Below are positions 33,067 to 45,659 of a stretch of 49,555 bases of DNA, in pieces. The stretch lies in contig JAAAUF010000210.1 in the NCBI GenBank assembly GCA_015499985.1, forward strand, positions 1-49,555. Reading direction: 5' to 3'. The notes beneath the pieces were generated by a model, which was not told the origin of the DNA, did no database searches, and saw only the letters and a list, made by a program, of their open reading frames with translations. Origin of the DNA: Haplosporangium gracile. Taxonomy: Eukaryota; Mortierellomycota; Mortierellomycetes; Mortierellales; Mortierellaceae. A program made the position numbers and the translations under genes. Numbering within the stretch: the stretch's first letter is position 1; each line of letters starts with the position of its first letter.

Positions 33067-36000
33067 ATGGCAACCAACAGGAGCCACCTCAGCCTGGCCT
33101 CTTCCGACAATGCAACAATAGCCGCCAACAATAACAACAACAACAACAGCAGGCAACCATCACCCTCTCCCCCTCCTTCTCCTTCTTTTTCTCCTGTTTC
33201 ATTTCCTTCTCTTCCTTCCTTTTCCCCTTTGCCACCCTGTCGACGAACCTCTCGGTCACCAACACAGCGACCTCCCTCAACAGTGCTTTCACCGACCCTT
33301 GCCCCTTCCTCTCCCTTCCTCTCCTCTTGCTCCTCTCCTCCACCAGAACCTCCTCGCTCTCTTAATCCACACTCCCTCCTACCAACAGACGAAGATACAG
33401 CTCGACTCTCTGAGCTGACGAACAGACAAGCACCCGCAAACAGGAGCAGGATCAAGAGTCACACCAGAGTCAACAGCTGGACCCTTTCGACACATCCACC
33501 CCCACCGGCACCAACAACATATTCTTCACACCCTTCAACAACGCAGTTTGCTGATGAAAAGGCTGCTATTCGTTTCTACGAGGAGAGAGCAGCCTCTCTA
33601 CGGCTTGGATTGAATCGAGCGCCCTCGACCGGCTCTTTTGCTGAAGTTGCTTCCTTGTACGACGCTGCCTTCGCCCACCATCCTGCCAACTTACCCATCA
33701 AACGCACCAGCAGCCAGCGCCACGCTCACTCTTACGATTTCTCACAAGGCAATAACTTGCACCCAGTACATCGACCCACCTGTCCTTCGTCGCCCTCTTC
33801 ACGCCCTGTGCCAAGCGACTTGGAGATGCAAAGACACGCCCACCACGAGCCGTGCGGTACTTCATCCAACGCCAACTCATCGACCCGTAGTAGGACCACA
33901 CCGAGGAGCAAAACATATACTGCTTCTGATAGGAGTGGACGCCGCAGTGGTGAGACACGCAGGAAAAGGAGGAGTGGCAGCATCCGACGAACCCGTTTGA
34001 GCGATGCCTCGACTTTGGAAGGCACTTGGGACGGTGACCTTCGAAACCCCATCATACCCAACCTTTCAGGTCTCTCACCTAATCGACAGTCGCCTTCAGC
34101 AACTGCTGCTCGCCATTATCTCGCCGATCAACATCTCTCAAACTCTTACTCGAGAGCGACACCTGCAGGAACACCGCAGCAGCCCTTCTTGGTGTCTCCT
34201 CCTGCGTCTCGAAATCCTTTTTCCCTGTTCCGGCGAGCCCCCGTGTCACAGGAGGCGACCCACAAAAATAGACACCTAAGCGACAACCACCATGTTTCCT
34301 GGAAGGGAGGAAGCACATCACCTCCTACCAGGCGAGGCGAATGGAGCAATGCTGGCAAGGAGCAGTACGCCAGGAATAAGATTATGGAGAAGGTTCCTTA
34401 TGGGGGCCGTGGCGGTCGACAGTTTCGCAAGTCGGGTTACCCTGGGAAAGAAGGGGAAGAGCCCGAGACGGATCTGTTCAACTTTGTCGACGTCATCCTC
34501 AACATGCCCGATGCTCCGAGCTTGAAGTTCATTGCTGCCAAGATGGCCAAGGTCCTCTTTGTTATGACGGCCACGTACTTTGCTCTGATGGCCATGTACT
34601 TCGCGGCGGAGGTAAAAATGCAGTACTTAATATCATGTCCTAGAGCTCATTAATGTTTCCTCCGCGGGTTCTGTTAAGATTGCTCTAAATTAATCATGGT
34701 CCTTTCCCTCGTTCTTTCGTACGACATATAGTTCCAGTCGGAGGATCGATTAAAGAACTTTGATGTTCTGGTGGTTGACTTGGACAAGTCCATGATTGCG
34801 AACAGCTTTATCAACTTCACCCAACGGGATAGCGCTATCCCTAAACAAATCAACTGGTCAATTCAATCGGGATACCGGGACGTCCAGGGCGTCATTAACG
34901 ACGTCGACAACGGCAATTATTGGGGTGCTATTGTGGTGATGCCTAACGCCTCAACAGCTCTCAATAAGGCAGTCTCAGGCCCGGATCCAAACTACGACCC
35001 CAGCAAGGCGTTTCTGTTCATTTACGACAGTGGCAGGAATCCACTCGTTGTTAAGCCTTATATCGTCGCCAGCATGTACACTCAATTTCTTCAATTCACC
35101 ACCAACTTCAACCCGTCTTGGATCTACTTTGTCCTGAACTTTGCCGATTCCGCCAACACGACCTTGACCCCGTTGGCCAAAGCTCCTCAGGTCTTGGGCA
35201 TGCCTGTCGCGTTTGACGAACTGGATCTGCATCCTCCAACGGCGTCGATCATCACCTCAGCAACCTCAGTGGCGTACATCTGGATCTTCCTTGTTGCAGG
35301 CGGAAGCACGTACTTTGTCGCGAATATCGTCCAGCCAGTTGCACGAAACGCCAGTGTGCAAAAGACAATGCTCCTCCTTGTGGGTCCACTACTAGTTTTC
35401 CTGAGCTCCCTCTCTATGGCATACACTGTCCTGCTTTATATCTTTGGAGTTCCGTTCGAGTCTGCTGGTCATTTTTTTACGCTCTTCTTGGGAATGTTAC
35501 TCGTTCAAGGTGCCGTCGCGTCGTTAGTCCTGTTTCTTATCTTTATGATTCCCGTGGTCTTTATTCCGCCCATCACAGTTACCTTCGTCGTCATGAACGT
35601 CATTGCGGTATTCAACCCTGTTGAGTTGATGCCGACCTTCTACCGATGGATCTACGCGATGCCCTTCCTGAACGGAGTCCAGATCTCGCGATATATTCTT
35701 ATGGGGTCGTACAACAGACTGAGCTACAATTTGCCGATTCTGTTTGCCTGGATTCTTGTCCCGACCACCTTCTTGCCTTTTGCGATCGCCCGGCAAAAGC
35801 GACTGTTGATGGATGCCATTGCGATCGATATGCGCCATCGACACCCATACCGCCATGCCGCTGCTCACTACTCGGACTCGGACGGCCATTACTACCATGA
35901 TGGGCAGGATCACGACCAGGATGACTTTGATGATGTCAACAAAGGCGAACTAGAGAAATATGGTAGACAAAACCATGGTGCCCAGCGACCTCGATCGACT

Positions 36001-36372
36001 CGCAGCCGAAACCGCGAAGAGGATACGGACCAAGAGTTCGATGATGGAACAGAGGGCGATCAGGACAGGGATAATGACTCTGAAAGTGAAAGCGCGTCTT
36101 CGTCAGAGGGCGAAGGGGGAGGCAGAAACAAGGAGGGCTTTCATTCCAGCAAGAACACTGTCCGATTGATGGGATCTCTCAACCCTCGTCCTCTCGGCAA
36201 TGGACCCTCACCTAGCGCACCACCCGAATCCCAAGTCTTTGATACCCCATACCACCACACCGAAAGACAAGTCGTGGACCAGGATCGGTCGGTGATTGAG
36301 ATGCCCAAGTTGAGCCGCCAACCGTATGCTTCTGAGCTAGTGCGGCCCCCAACACCAGATGAAGTGAAGTGA
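33067..36372 (+). CDS. SNG1/DUF3533-type multispanning membrane protein
   Basis: Fungal SNG1-like family (yeast Sng1 gives nitrosoguanidine resistance and affects membrane lipid asymmetry); topology resembles ABC-2 permeases. Two exons, 33067-34611 and 34732-36372, 1061 residues, phase-0 junction (donor GTAAAA, acceptor ATATAG). The start is the first ATG of the frame. Residues 1-490 are disordered, rich in Ser/Pro/Asn/Arg, unusually long for the family. Membrane helix 1 (about 494-515, KVLFVMTATYFALMAMYFAAE region) ends at the intron. A large extracytoplasmic loop follows (DVLVVDLDKS, NGNYWGAIVVMP), then a helix bundle from about 690 (WIFLVAGGSTYF, MLLLVGPLLVFLSSLSM, LILFAWILVPTTF-like last span). 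The tail is acidic and Ser-rich with His/Asp runs. Substrate or lipid role here is inferred from family only. Confidence 0.87.
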
Positions 36373-36925
36373 AGAAAGAGTGCAACAAATAGATACCCTT
36401 TAATCCCTCACTAAAGCATTCATTCATTCTTCAATATGTATGATAACAATGAGTGTGGTTTGATGAAAATGCTCATTTTTGCGACCTGGATTCGGATAAA
36501 AAATTGGAAAACTAATAACGATGGGCTACGAAGAGGGGCCGAATGGTTTATTTTTGGTTGTTCCCATGGTTGGGGGGGTTTTAGCGCACGGTGAGCGACC
36601 GTCTGTCCTCCTCCTCTTTCCTCTGGTGGTGCATGATTAGGGAGAAAGAGCAGAAGAGGGAGTAAAATGAAGTGGATGGAGAGAAGAAGAAGGGGGAACG
36701 AGAGAGACAAGTCAAAGGACGCGTCTCAAATGGCCACAAGGGATAGGCCGGTGATGGGATTGGATAAGAATGAGGCGAAGGGTGGGGCCCTTTTCACTTT
36801 GCAGCTTCTTTTGTTTCCAACTCACTCTTCGCTCACTCTCCTGGCCTACACTTTCACTCTTCCTCCTTCGTCACCACCAACTCACATTCTGATTTAATAA
36901 TAGCACCAACAACAAGAAAAACCAA
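36373..36925. other. Intergenic, 3' flank and F-box promoter
   Basis: About 550 bp. The last 120 bp before 36926 are CT-rich on the plus strand. No gene seen. Confidence 0.5.
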
Positions 36926-38929
36926 ATGGCATCCACCTCCACTTCCCACGCTGCTTCATTGTCCCCTCTTGACCTGCCAGAGATCCGCACACATATTGCC
37001 CAATACCTACACAGCAACAAATACGACCTATGCTCATGCATCCTCGTCTCAAGGACATGGCGGACCGACTTTATACCCCAACTCTGGCACACCATTCACT
37101 TTGACAGCTCACTCTCATACTACCTCAGCCAAAGGAACTTTCGCCAGCACGAGCACTTAGTTCGGGAATTGGTCATATACGACCCAGCCTTTTTCCTCGA
37201 ACGGTGGCCCGGACCCTCTTGTCGATATATCAACCGCCTAGAATACCGTCCTCACATTGCCCAACGGCAATGGATCGCACCCAATTATACTTCTTTAGGA
37301 GGACAGATATCCTCTGACGAATCTTACCAGGGAAACGTCGACGACGACTTGGATAGTACCTTTGACGATGATCTCAAGAACGACACCAGCAGTACCAGCA
37401 ACAGCACCAGTAACACCAACAACACATCTGGTAGTTCGAGGAAGATAGACAGCACATCAGTGTCTATTCGAGGGTTCCTTCAACTTGTTCGACAGCAGAC
37501 GTCCCTCTCGCACCTGAACGAGGACTGGAGTCTCCACTCCAAGGAGCACACGTTACGATTTGCAAGGGGCTTTATCCGGTCTCTGCATCCGAACCTTGTC
37601 TCGCTCCATATCACCAAGTGGAAGATCTCTGTCCCAGAGATGAACATGTTGATCAAGAACTGCCCTCGTCTGGAGCAGTTATTTCTGCGGTCTGTCGAGA
37701 TTGTCCCCGTCAATTCTGACTTTAACATTGCTGCGTTTCCAGACCTTCAAGACGAGGAGAACGAGGAGGAGACGGAGACGGAGCAGGTTGAAGAGGGACA
37801 GATGGACGAGTTGGGGCGGACCATTACGACGACAGACTCGACATCAGTGTTGGACTTTCGTCAAATCAAGGGGATTCATATTGATCAAATTGTTCTCCAT
37901 ACCAACCGGCTCTCGTTTCGTGGCCAAGGTCTGGAGTCGATTGGGTTTGAGGCTTACACTTTCTTTACACGGTACGCTATCTTCAACAGCCCGAGGCCCT
38001 TCACCTGGAGCTTCCCTAACACCAAGAGTCTGACCTATATTGGTAAAGGTCGTGACATCCACGACACCGAGGTTGGCAATGCGATTCAGGACATCTTGAC
38101 CTCTTGCTCTCCTGACTCGATACCACCGCGTTCGCCACGGCGGCCACAACAACAGCAACGGCACCTACTACAGAAACAACGTCGACTTTCAGCAGACGAA
38201 GCCCTCCTCAAGTCACGTCAGCTCAAGGAAGTCACCATCAGTAACTGTTCCATCCGCAGGTCACTCGTCTCGGCGATTGTAGATACATTTGGGGAGGGAC
38301 TGGAGGTGTTAGATCTGGTGGGCTGTGGAGGACTGTCGAGACTCAACCTTCACCAGATCTTGGTTCGATGCGGGAACTTGAGAGTATTTCGAGGACCAGA
38401 GTCGTTTCTGTGGACGAGGGATATGGTGCTCTCTGAGCAATCCTGGTCGTCACGGCATCTGAAGGAGCTTGTGGTCTTGATTGGGATTGGAATGTCGTTG
38501 GACAAGGATGCGACTGATCTTGTCGAGATGGCAGACACCACGAGCGTCAAGGCGGTGTTGGCGCAGGAGTCGACCCGGCGGTCGATCGATGTTGTTCTGG
38601 ACCAGATTGCGCAACTGGAGGACCTTGAGGTTTTGGACTTGAGTGGCGACTTGGATTACCACCTGGCAGAGGATTGTCGCAAGGGGATCCCATTGGTCTT
38701 GAGTGCCGGCCTGGACAAGCTTCGGGGTCTGAGCAAGCTGAGGAGGGTATATATCTCTGGATGGGAGGATGAGATGAGTGCGAAGGAGGCGGAGTGGATG
38801 AATATCCACTGGCCCCGGTTGGAGTACATCCATAGTCGAGAGGGTGGAGCCAGTCCTGGCTGGCGCGAGTTCTTGACCAAACTTAAGCATCCCCTCCAGC
38901 ATGGCTACTATGCATCCAATTTTTTCTAA
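36926..38929 (+). CDS. F-box/LRR protein, intronless
   Basis: Probable SCF ubiquitin-ligase adaptor. A single 667-residue exon. The F-box is at about 13-60 (SPLDLPEIRTHIAQYL, then CILVSRTWRTDFIPQLWHTI). A Ser/Thr/Asn-rich insert follows at about 150-175, then an acidic Glu-rich stretch near 275-300, then degenerate LRRs to the C-terminus (LKEVTISNCSIRR, LEVLDLVGCGGLSRL, LEDLEVLDLSGDL, LRRVYISGWEDEM). The last residues (WREFLTKLKHPLQHGYY) form a basic tail. The ATG opens the frame and the F-box begins 12 residues later. The next gene starts only 149 bp after its stop. Its layout matches the fragments of the pseudogene at 45.7-47.6 kb, so the two belong to one local family. Confidence 0.85.
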   Translation: MASTSTSHAASLSPLDLPEIRTHIAQYLHSNKYDLCSCILVSRTWRTDFIPQLWHTIHFDSSLSYYLSQRNFRQHEHLVRELVIYDPAFFLERWPGPSCRYINRLEYRPHIAQRQWIAPNYTSLGGQISSDESYQGNVDDDLDSTFDDDLKNDTSSTSNSTSNTNNTSGSSRKIDSTSVSIRGFLQLVRQQTSLSHLNEDWSLHSKEHTLRFARGFIRSLHPNLVSLHITKWKISVPEMNMLIKNCPRLEQLFLRSVEIVPVNSDFNIAAFPDLQDEENEEETETEQVEEGQMDELGRTITTTDSTSVLDFRQIKGIHIDQIVLHTNRLSFRGQGLESIGFEAYTFFTRYAIFNSPRPFTWSFPNTKSLTYIGKGRDIHDTEVGNAIQDILTSCSPDSIPPRSPRRPQQQQRHLLQKQRRLSADEALLKSRQLKEVTISNCSIRRSLVSAIVDTFGEGLEVLDLVGCGGLSRLNLHQILVRCGNLRVFRGPESFLWTRDMVLSEQSWSSRHLKELVVLIGIGMSLDKDATDLVEMADTTSVKAVLAQESTRRSIDVVLDQIAQLEDLEVLDLSGDLDYHLAEDCRKGIPLVLSAGLDKLRGLSKLRRVYISGWEDEMSAKEAEWMNIHWPRLEYIHSREGGASPGWREFLTKLKHPLQHGYYASNFF

Positions 38930-39078
38930 GTGGCCTCCCTTTTTTTTCTTTTTCTTCTCGCCTGGAAAATGTTAATAAATTTTGACTTTATTACTTTTTG
39001 TTAATTTCTTCTTTCCCTTCCACTTCTTTTGCCATTTATACGCCACTATTTTTTCCTCTTCCTTACTTCTTGTCCGGC

Positions 39079-41457
39079 ATGGACTTCTTCCCGGATCCAA
39101 ACGCAAGAATTTTCGCTTACAGCCCCGGAATATACGATCGCAAAGGCGAGGAAGCCAAATACGAACTGGACTACATTCCTTTTGCAAAGTATATATATAT
39201 ATATTATTTTATTTTTTTAAACCGTTGCTGCAGGAACAGCCAAAAAGATTAAACCTTATTCTTCTTTTTTTGAGCTTAGGAGCTCAAGTACAATCGTGAA
39301 ACAAGCAGGGTTGTTCGACAAGACCGCTAACTCCTTGCAGATGTCACAGCAACTTATCGACGATCAATGGGGGCCTGGGTTCCCAGATGGTAATCAACAC
39401 AGTATTCATTTCCGTATCCTCCTTCTTCTCGTATACGTAGTCGAGGAAGATCACCTTTGCACGAACCTAATTTTTCATTATCCTTTTAGATGCAAGGGTC
39501 CCTAGACTGGGCGGATCAGACCATGAAGATTCGCCTACGATTGACATAGTTGGACATACCGTCTTGTCACAGCCTCAAAAAAACAACATGGAGCCCGCTC
39601 TCGGTTTCGGCACCACCAGCAGACTTGTGAGCAACAACAGTATGATTAACAATGATGGTAGTAGTGGCGTCATCTCGTCAGGCCAGTTCCAGTCCCCAGG
39701 TCCACCTCAGCCCATGCCCACGCCTCTGCCTATGTCTTTGCCACTGCTTCACCAACCGTCTTTCCAAATGATACAGCTACAAGAACCATCTTCCGAGGTG
39801 GTGGTTGAGATGCCAGCGCCATTGGCAAATTCGAGGACTCGGAAGATGAATAGGTTTTCGAGGTTGAATGACAAGTACGCTCGCATGAAGGTACGAGAGA
39901 GAGTGAGAGATAGTTTGGTTTTATTGCAAATAATGGGCGATGTCAATATGTCAAGGAATGCTGTGATGTCCTTCACGGTGCCGGTCGGGTGTTTGTCATC
40001 TCGATCATGGTATCTTTCCTAATGTGTGCCCATGATGTAATAATAACTTCGCAAAATCACTTGTGTAGAGTGATATGGAGCTTATTGTTCAACTACCATA
40101 TTCGTACCACAGAGTCGTGCAACACCAGTATGACCAGCCGACAATTGCTGCCCCATGGAATGCTGTCACGTCTAGTCGGCGACCATTTGGTCTCCCGCCT
40201 GCTAGCATCCAACCTGCTCAAATCCCTACCTACACCTCATCCCAACGTGTGCCAGTCCAACAAATTAATGGGCGGCCACAACTCGTCGGCGGCACTACTC
40301 GTATTGCAAGCGGTACAGAGTCACACCAACAGGAGACCAACTCGAGAAGTTTGCCTATGCAACCCCCTCCCTCCAAGCGGGTTCGGATTGAAGAGAACCC
40401 GCCATCCAATAGAGCGAGTATGAGTGGTATCACCGCCGAGGGCAGCAGCACTGCAGGAGGAAGAGGGCAAGGAGGGGGCGGTGCGTTTTCGACTCCGCAT
40501 TTTAGGATGTCGACATCAGCTCGGACGACAGGAATCCCCAGTCCGAGTTCACATGTGCTCCTTCGCGCAAAGACCACCCAAGAAGCGAAGGTTGTGGCGG
40601 GGGCGTGCCAAGAGGAAAAGGATGGGTTTGATGATTGGGATTTGGAGGGCTTTTTGCGAGATCCTGGACCCCTGCTTGATCCTGAGCCCCTGCTTGATCC
40701 TGAGCCTTTGATTGACCCTGAGCTAAGTGCGACTCCTGTCGCGCAAGGATACGGCAACGGCCGCTTTGTGACACCAGCAACAGCTACAACAACGCAGTCC
40801 AACAACAACATCATTAGCAACAACGGCGACAGCAACAATATGTTTAGATATTCTCCGAGCCTGCAGAAGACTGAAAAAGAGCCCTTTATGGCCAGTAGCC
40901 TCGCACAGAACACCTCTAACCGAATCGTTGGTCAAGATGAGTCGCCAAAGCAAGACCTGATTATGTCTTCTACTTTCAAGGCGCCTGTGCTGGACGAGCG
41001 ACCGATGATATGGCTTAACCGGATTCACAAGCTTGGATCAGAGATACGAGCATCTGCAGCAGCGACTGTCCCTCGGTTTGGGCAAAATCCTCTTGCTGCT
41101 AAGAAGGAACGATCAACCAATGAGGAGCGTGTGGATCAATTGCAGGACCAGGATCAGCAGGAATCACAGCAGCAACAACAACAGAGAGCCGCGCTTTCTT
41201 TCACGAATGTGACTGGCACTGCAAAAAGGAAGAGCGAGGGTGTGCAATCTTTGGCAAATGAGCCTGCCCCTGTGCTTCGGGGTACTCGTCTCACCACAGA
41301 CACTCAGAATTGGACCTCGCCTCTACTGCATCAGCAGCATGCTCCAGGATCCAAGAGGGAGTGCTTGGGAGAGGCTGCCGGGGATTTGTCCCCGGATATG
41401 GGCTTCTTAGCTGATATTGAGAAGGAGATCCAAGACTTAGCTGACTTTCGCTGTTAG
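39079..41457 (+). CDS. Unrecognised protein, four exons, mostly disordered
   Basis: Exons 39079-39188, 39280-39389, 39490-39890 and 40069-41457 give 669 residues. Every junction has GT-AG ends and consistent phases (2, 1, 0), and each intron carries stops or shifts frame, which supports the model although I recognise no family. The N-terminus is the most ordered part (MDFFPDPNARIFAYSPGIYD, then YELDYIPFAK and LIDDQWGPGFPD). The middle is Pro/Ser/Gln-rich with a basic patch (RTRKMNRFSRLNDKYARMK) and a Lys/Arg cluster PSKRVRIEE that could be a nuclear signal. Three near-identical acidic units LLDPEP, LLDPEP, LIDPEL lie at about residues 406-425. A conserved-looking segment (DERPMIWLNRIHKLGSEI) is near 515. 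The last residues are acidic. It lies head to tail with its neighbours, 149 bp after the F-box gene and 169 bp before the FHA/BRCT gene. Confidence 0.7.
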
Positions 41458-41626
41458 TGTTGGCTATTCTTTTCTTATGTGGTGGGAGTCAGTTGACGAC
41501 GGGGACACAAAAATAAACCCTTTTTTTTTCCCAACCTTTTTGTTCCCTGACCCACCTTCCTTCCATTGCCACCATTTCCTGCTCGCTCACACACACACAT
41601 CTACACACACACATCCACACCTACAC

Positions 41627-44600
41627 ATGCAACACGGACAGGACAACGTGCAGGAGCCGAAAACGGACGAGGGCGAGAAGGCGGTTGCCCGAGTGAAGGT
41701 CTACGCCTTCCACATGCAGCCCGAACAGACCTTTTATCTGTATAAGGGCATCAACTTTGTCGGGCGGGATCCTAACGAGTGCACTGTCTGGTTGACGGAC
41801 GACTTTATCTGTCGCGTACACATGATCATCAGTAAACAAAAAGAACCTTGACAAGTGGATGACAACAAGCAATAAAGGTTATGAAATGTGCAAGGCGCAA
41901 TCGAAAGAGGCGATCAAGGAGAATTGCTGACATTTGATTCCCTTCTTTTTTTCATGGTATGGTAGACGTTCAGGATATGTTCATATTCATTCAGGATGCA
42001 CCGAAGCGCCCAGTAAGTCATTCTCCACCTTTCAAAGTGATGTCCCTTGAGGGCAGGCCTGAGGAGGTTTCCACAGCGATATTTTGAGAGACACGAGATT
42101 TCTCTAACAACTCGTACTGCTTATTTTTTTTTTTATGAATAGGGCGAGAAACCAACCACGTTCTACGTGAACCAGATCATGGAGCTCAACACCTGGTACC
42201 CTTGCAATCCAGACATGGTAAAGCCGAGTATTTTCACGTATCAAGCATGCGCTTGTAGTTACAATGAACACGAGAACAGGTACCGAGTTGAAGGCCAAGT
42301 CTGATTCGCGGGATCATTTATTTCATGGTTTTACTTTCCTCATAGAAATTCAAACTTGCAGGGTTGTTGACATTGTTTGATGTGACGAGGTTGACCACTG
42401 AGGAGCAGGAAGCGGCGCCGCGCAAGGTAGTAATATATAATATAAGAAACAATGCAAGCATACGTCTCTTTTGGTGGCAAAAGTAAGTTTTTGCTTTTGA
42501 TAAATATTTAATTCGTCTTTTTGTGCTGCTTTTTTTATTGATAGGGCTACATTACTCCAGAACAGCAGATGGCAATTGACAACAAGACATATATGGAAGA
42601 AACTTTTGTGGGTGAGGGTCCCACCGAGCACAATACCCAGCCCAGCGCACCACCCATTTTGATGCCCAGCTATTACAACCAAAACCATAACACCAGAGGC
42701 AGCTCATATAATTCGAGATCGGCGAGCGCGCCTGGATACGAACGCGAAGGCGACCATATCCGTGCACCAAGTGACCATTCCTTCGACTCTACTCAGAGGA
42801 TAGAAGACCTCACACAAGTTGTTCGCGAAGAGAGGCACAGGTCGAGCCGAAGAATTTCTCTCCCACCCATCCAGCCCCTCGAGGGCGTGTCAGCTGATAT
42901 TACCCTCCCACGACCTATCAGGGGTGGCCCTGGCTGCTTTAACCGCCCCTCAAAAGTTCCCGACCACATGCTCGCCAACCATCGCGAGTATTTCGATGAA
43001 ATAGACGCGTCGAGTCAACCCAAGGACATTCACCACGAGGCAACCCTGGTCATCAGCGATGACCTGGACGACGCGTCACAGTCGAGTGTGATCCTTCCCG
43101 AGACCCAGCCGACTCAATTCTTGGCCACAACGTCTGAGGACCTCGCTCCGAATTCGCTTCCCGAGGACATTATTGTCAGTGGTGGGAGACCAAGCGTGGA
43201 GAGCCAGCGGGAAGATGCTGTTGATGTTAAAGACCGCGCGCATGGTTCGCGGTCTGGATCTGTCGTTCCTGAGTCACCCGTGCCGTCTCAGCAGGATTAC
43301 ATCCCTTCAACGCCAGCCGAGCTCATTGGTCTGTCAAGAACAGCTGTCAGGGATGCACAGGAGCAGGATCCCGGCGAGGACGAAGAGGACGAAGATAGGG
43401 TTCCACAGACGCCAGTCGAAGAGCAGCAGGACCAGAAGCAACATACGGCCATGTCTGACGTGTCAACCTTGGAGGCGAACCAACTCTCGGAATCTATACC
43501 CGATTCGCAGGCGACACAGGAAGCGATTCAATTAAGCTTATCCTCTGACGATCAACCTCAGCACTGCAAGCAGGAGGATATCCTTGTCAAAACCGAGGAG
43601 GTCGAGTCGGAGCGTCATCTGCTTCACAGTGTGGATTCTCAGAATGTCAGTCTGTCTAGTCCAGGAGCAGTCAAGGCGGAAGATGATGACGATGAAGCCA
43701 CAAAGGTGGACGAGGACTCGAAGCCACGGTGGCGATTCGGCAAGGAGGTGTGTCCGGATTCTCAGCGCTCAACTCAATCGTCATCCCGGGATAGATCAAG
43801 GGAGGAAGTCCATGTCACCAGTACCAGCACCACAATCATCACCGCAACCAATATCACCTTGACCTCCACTGGTACCACGGCTTATCCACAACAGCCGGAA
43901 TCACCAGAACCACAAGCATCTGAGCAGGAGATGTTGAACACGGACCCTTATCACTCGAGTCAAGACTCGGACCGGACCGCTTCAAGAGAGGGATCGCCAA
44001 AGCACAACCTCGAACCTGACGCTGCGTTGGAGGAGCCAACCAAAGGAAAGCAGATCAAGGTGGAGGACACGGACGATGTCTCTACGGCGGCGAAAGGCCG
44101 GTCAAGGCGGGGAGCTTCAGCTGCGAGGCCGAACAATTCCGAGAGTGCCGACCCACATCCTTCATTCGTACGGACACGGTCCGAGAGACGTACTCGCAGC
44201 TCTACAATGGAAGTGGAGCATCAGCACTCTATTGTAATTAGTAGTCCTGGCTGGGTTAGTGACATATGATAGTCTTCTTTGTGTGGACCGCATACTTTGT
44301 AACTTTGAGCGCTAGCACACTTACATTCTGTTATTTCGTTCTCATGTTTCTTTGAGTAGGATGAATGGAAGAAGAAGGATGCGTTGTATAAAAAGCCTGT
44401 AGGGGTGTACAACGATGAAGCTCACACGGATATGACCGTACTGGTTTTTAATGCCATCGACGGCAAAAGAACTTGCAAGTTGATGTGTGCGATCGCTCGT
44501 GGGGTTCCTATTGTGACCGATGACTGGCTCAAGGACTCCATTGCTGATAATCATTGTCGTCCCAGTAAGTGTCTAGTATTATGAGCGTGAGTGTTTTTCT

Positions 44601-45459
44601 AGGTCAGATTTTAGTTCATGAATAACACATTTTATTATCTGTCTTGCATATACATTAGCGGACGATTACTTGTACGAGGACAAGCAAATGGAGGAGGAGT
44701 ACAATTTCTCATTCAGAGAAGTATGTGCTAAGGGCAGGATCAATGTTGAAAACGGGATCCAAATCTTCAACAATTACGAGTTCTACTGCGTGTTAACAAA
44801 GAAGTACAACGGCTTTAACGGAGCTGCCTTAACGGAACAGGGTTATCTGGTATCAGAAACCGTCAGAACAAACGTCATACCGATGATTAAGATATGTGGA
44901 GGGAAGGTGTTGATGAGGCCGGCAAAACCGGATTCGACAAAGAAGGAGAGGACAATTGTTATTGGACAGAATGTTGAGGACTGTTCAGAGACCCAGAAGT
45001 ACGTCGCTGCCGGGTTCAAGGTTATGGACAAAGAGTTCATCTTGTCGTCTATACTACGCCAGTCGCCAGATCTGGACTTTGAAACGTAGGTTTTTTTTTT
45101 ATTTATTACTGTGGAAACACAAAATCACTTATTTTTTCTTCGTTCTAATTATTTTTTTTCTCGTCATTTGAATACTTAGGTACGCGATACCAGCACAGCC
45201 AACAACGGCGAATGCAGAGGAGGGTGACGATGCGGCAGAAAAGAGCGACGCAACATCAGCATCGAACACGAAGTCCGCTAGGAGCAGAAGCAGGAGTGCC
45301 TCGGTCGTGCCGTCGATGTCGCGCAGCTCAAGCAGTGTCAGGCCCCAGAGGAGCAGCAGCACCCTCAGCACCTCGTCTTCTTCGTCCGCCGTCGCCTCCA
45401 CATCTCCGAAGGATACTGGGACTACTGGAAAAAAGAAGAGAGCTCCTAAGAAGAAGTAG
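41627..45459 (+). CDS. FHA + SQ/TQ cluster + tandem BRCT protein, MDC1-like DNA-damage mediator
   Basis: Eight exons, 41627-41831, 41966-42012, 42143-42217, 42346-42426, 42545-44254, 44360-44564, 44659-45085 and 45180-45459, give 1009 residues with all phases matching. An FHA-like domain is at about 20-110 (NFVGRDPNECTVWL, ICRVHMII; the usual Ser of SxxH is Cys). Residues about 137-690 are disordered with some 15 SQ/TQ dipeptides, typical ATM/ATR target clusters. BRCT 1 (about 694-775) has KRTCKLMCAIARGVPIVTDDW, shown here across its core, and BRCT 2 (about 800-900) has GYLVSETVRTNVIPMIKICGG. The C-terminus is Ser-rich then KKKRAPKKK, a likely nuclear signal. The order matches metazoan MDC1 and resembles fungal Rtt107/Brc1 in its BRCT pair. 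Inferred role: nuclear phosphopeptide-binding scaffold at DNA breaks. Nibrin is less likely because there BRCTs follow the FHA directly. Confidence 0.85.
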
Positions 45460-45659
45460 CTTCTTTCGTTTAATGATTCTGATCGTCAACTGTATTTTCC
45501 TTCACTTTCTTGTTCGACTTTTTTCTCGCTTGTATTTTATTTCTTTTCCCTCATATATCCACTCCTTCACGAGCTCATTAAAGTTTAATGCAAACACAAC
45601 CATGGTTCAGATTAAAGGCGTCGTCTGCTAATTAATTATTTGCTATAGGAACGAAATAA

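Noticed and set aside
41627..45459. Nibrin (NBS1) as the identity of the FHA/BRCT gene
   Set aside because: Nibrin has BRCTs right after the FHA and a C-terminal Mre11-binding tail; here about 570 SQ/TQ-rich residues separate FHA from C-terminal BRCTs.
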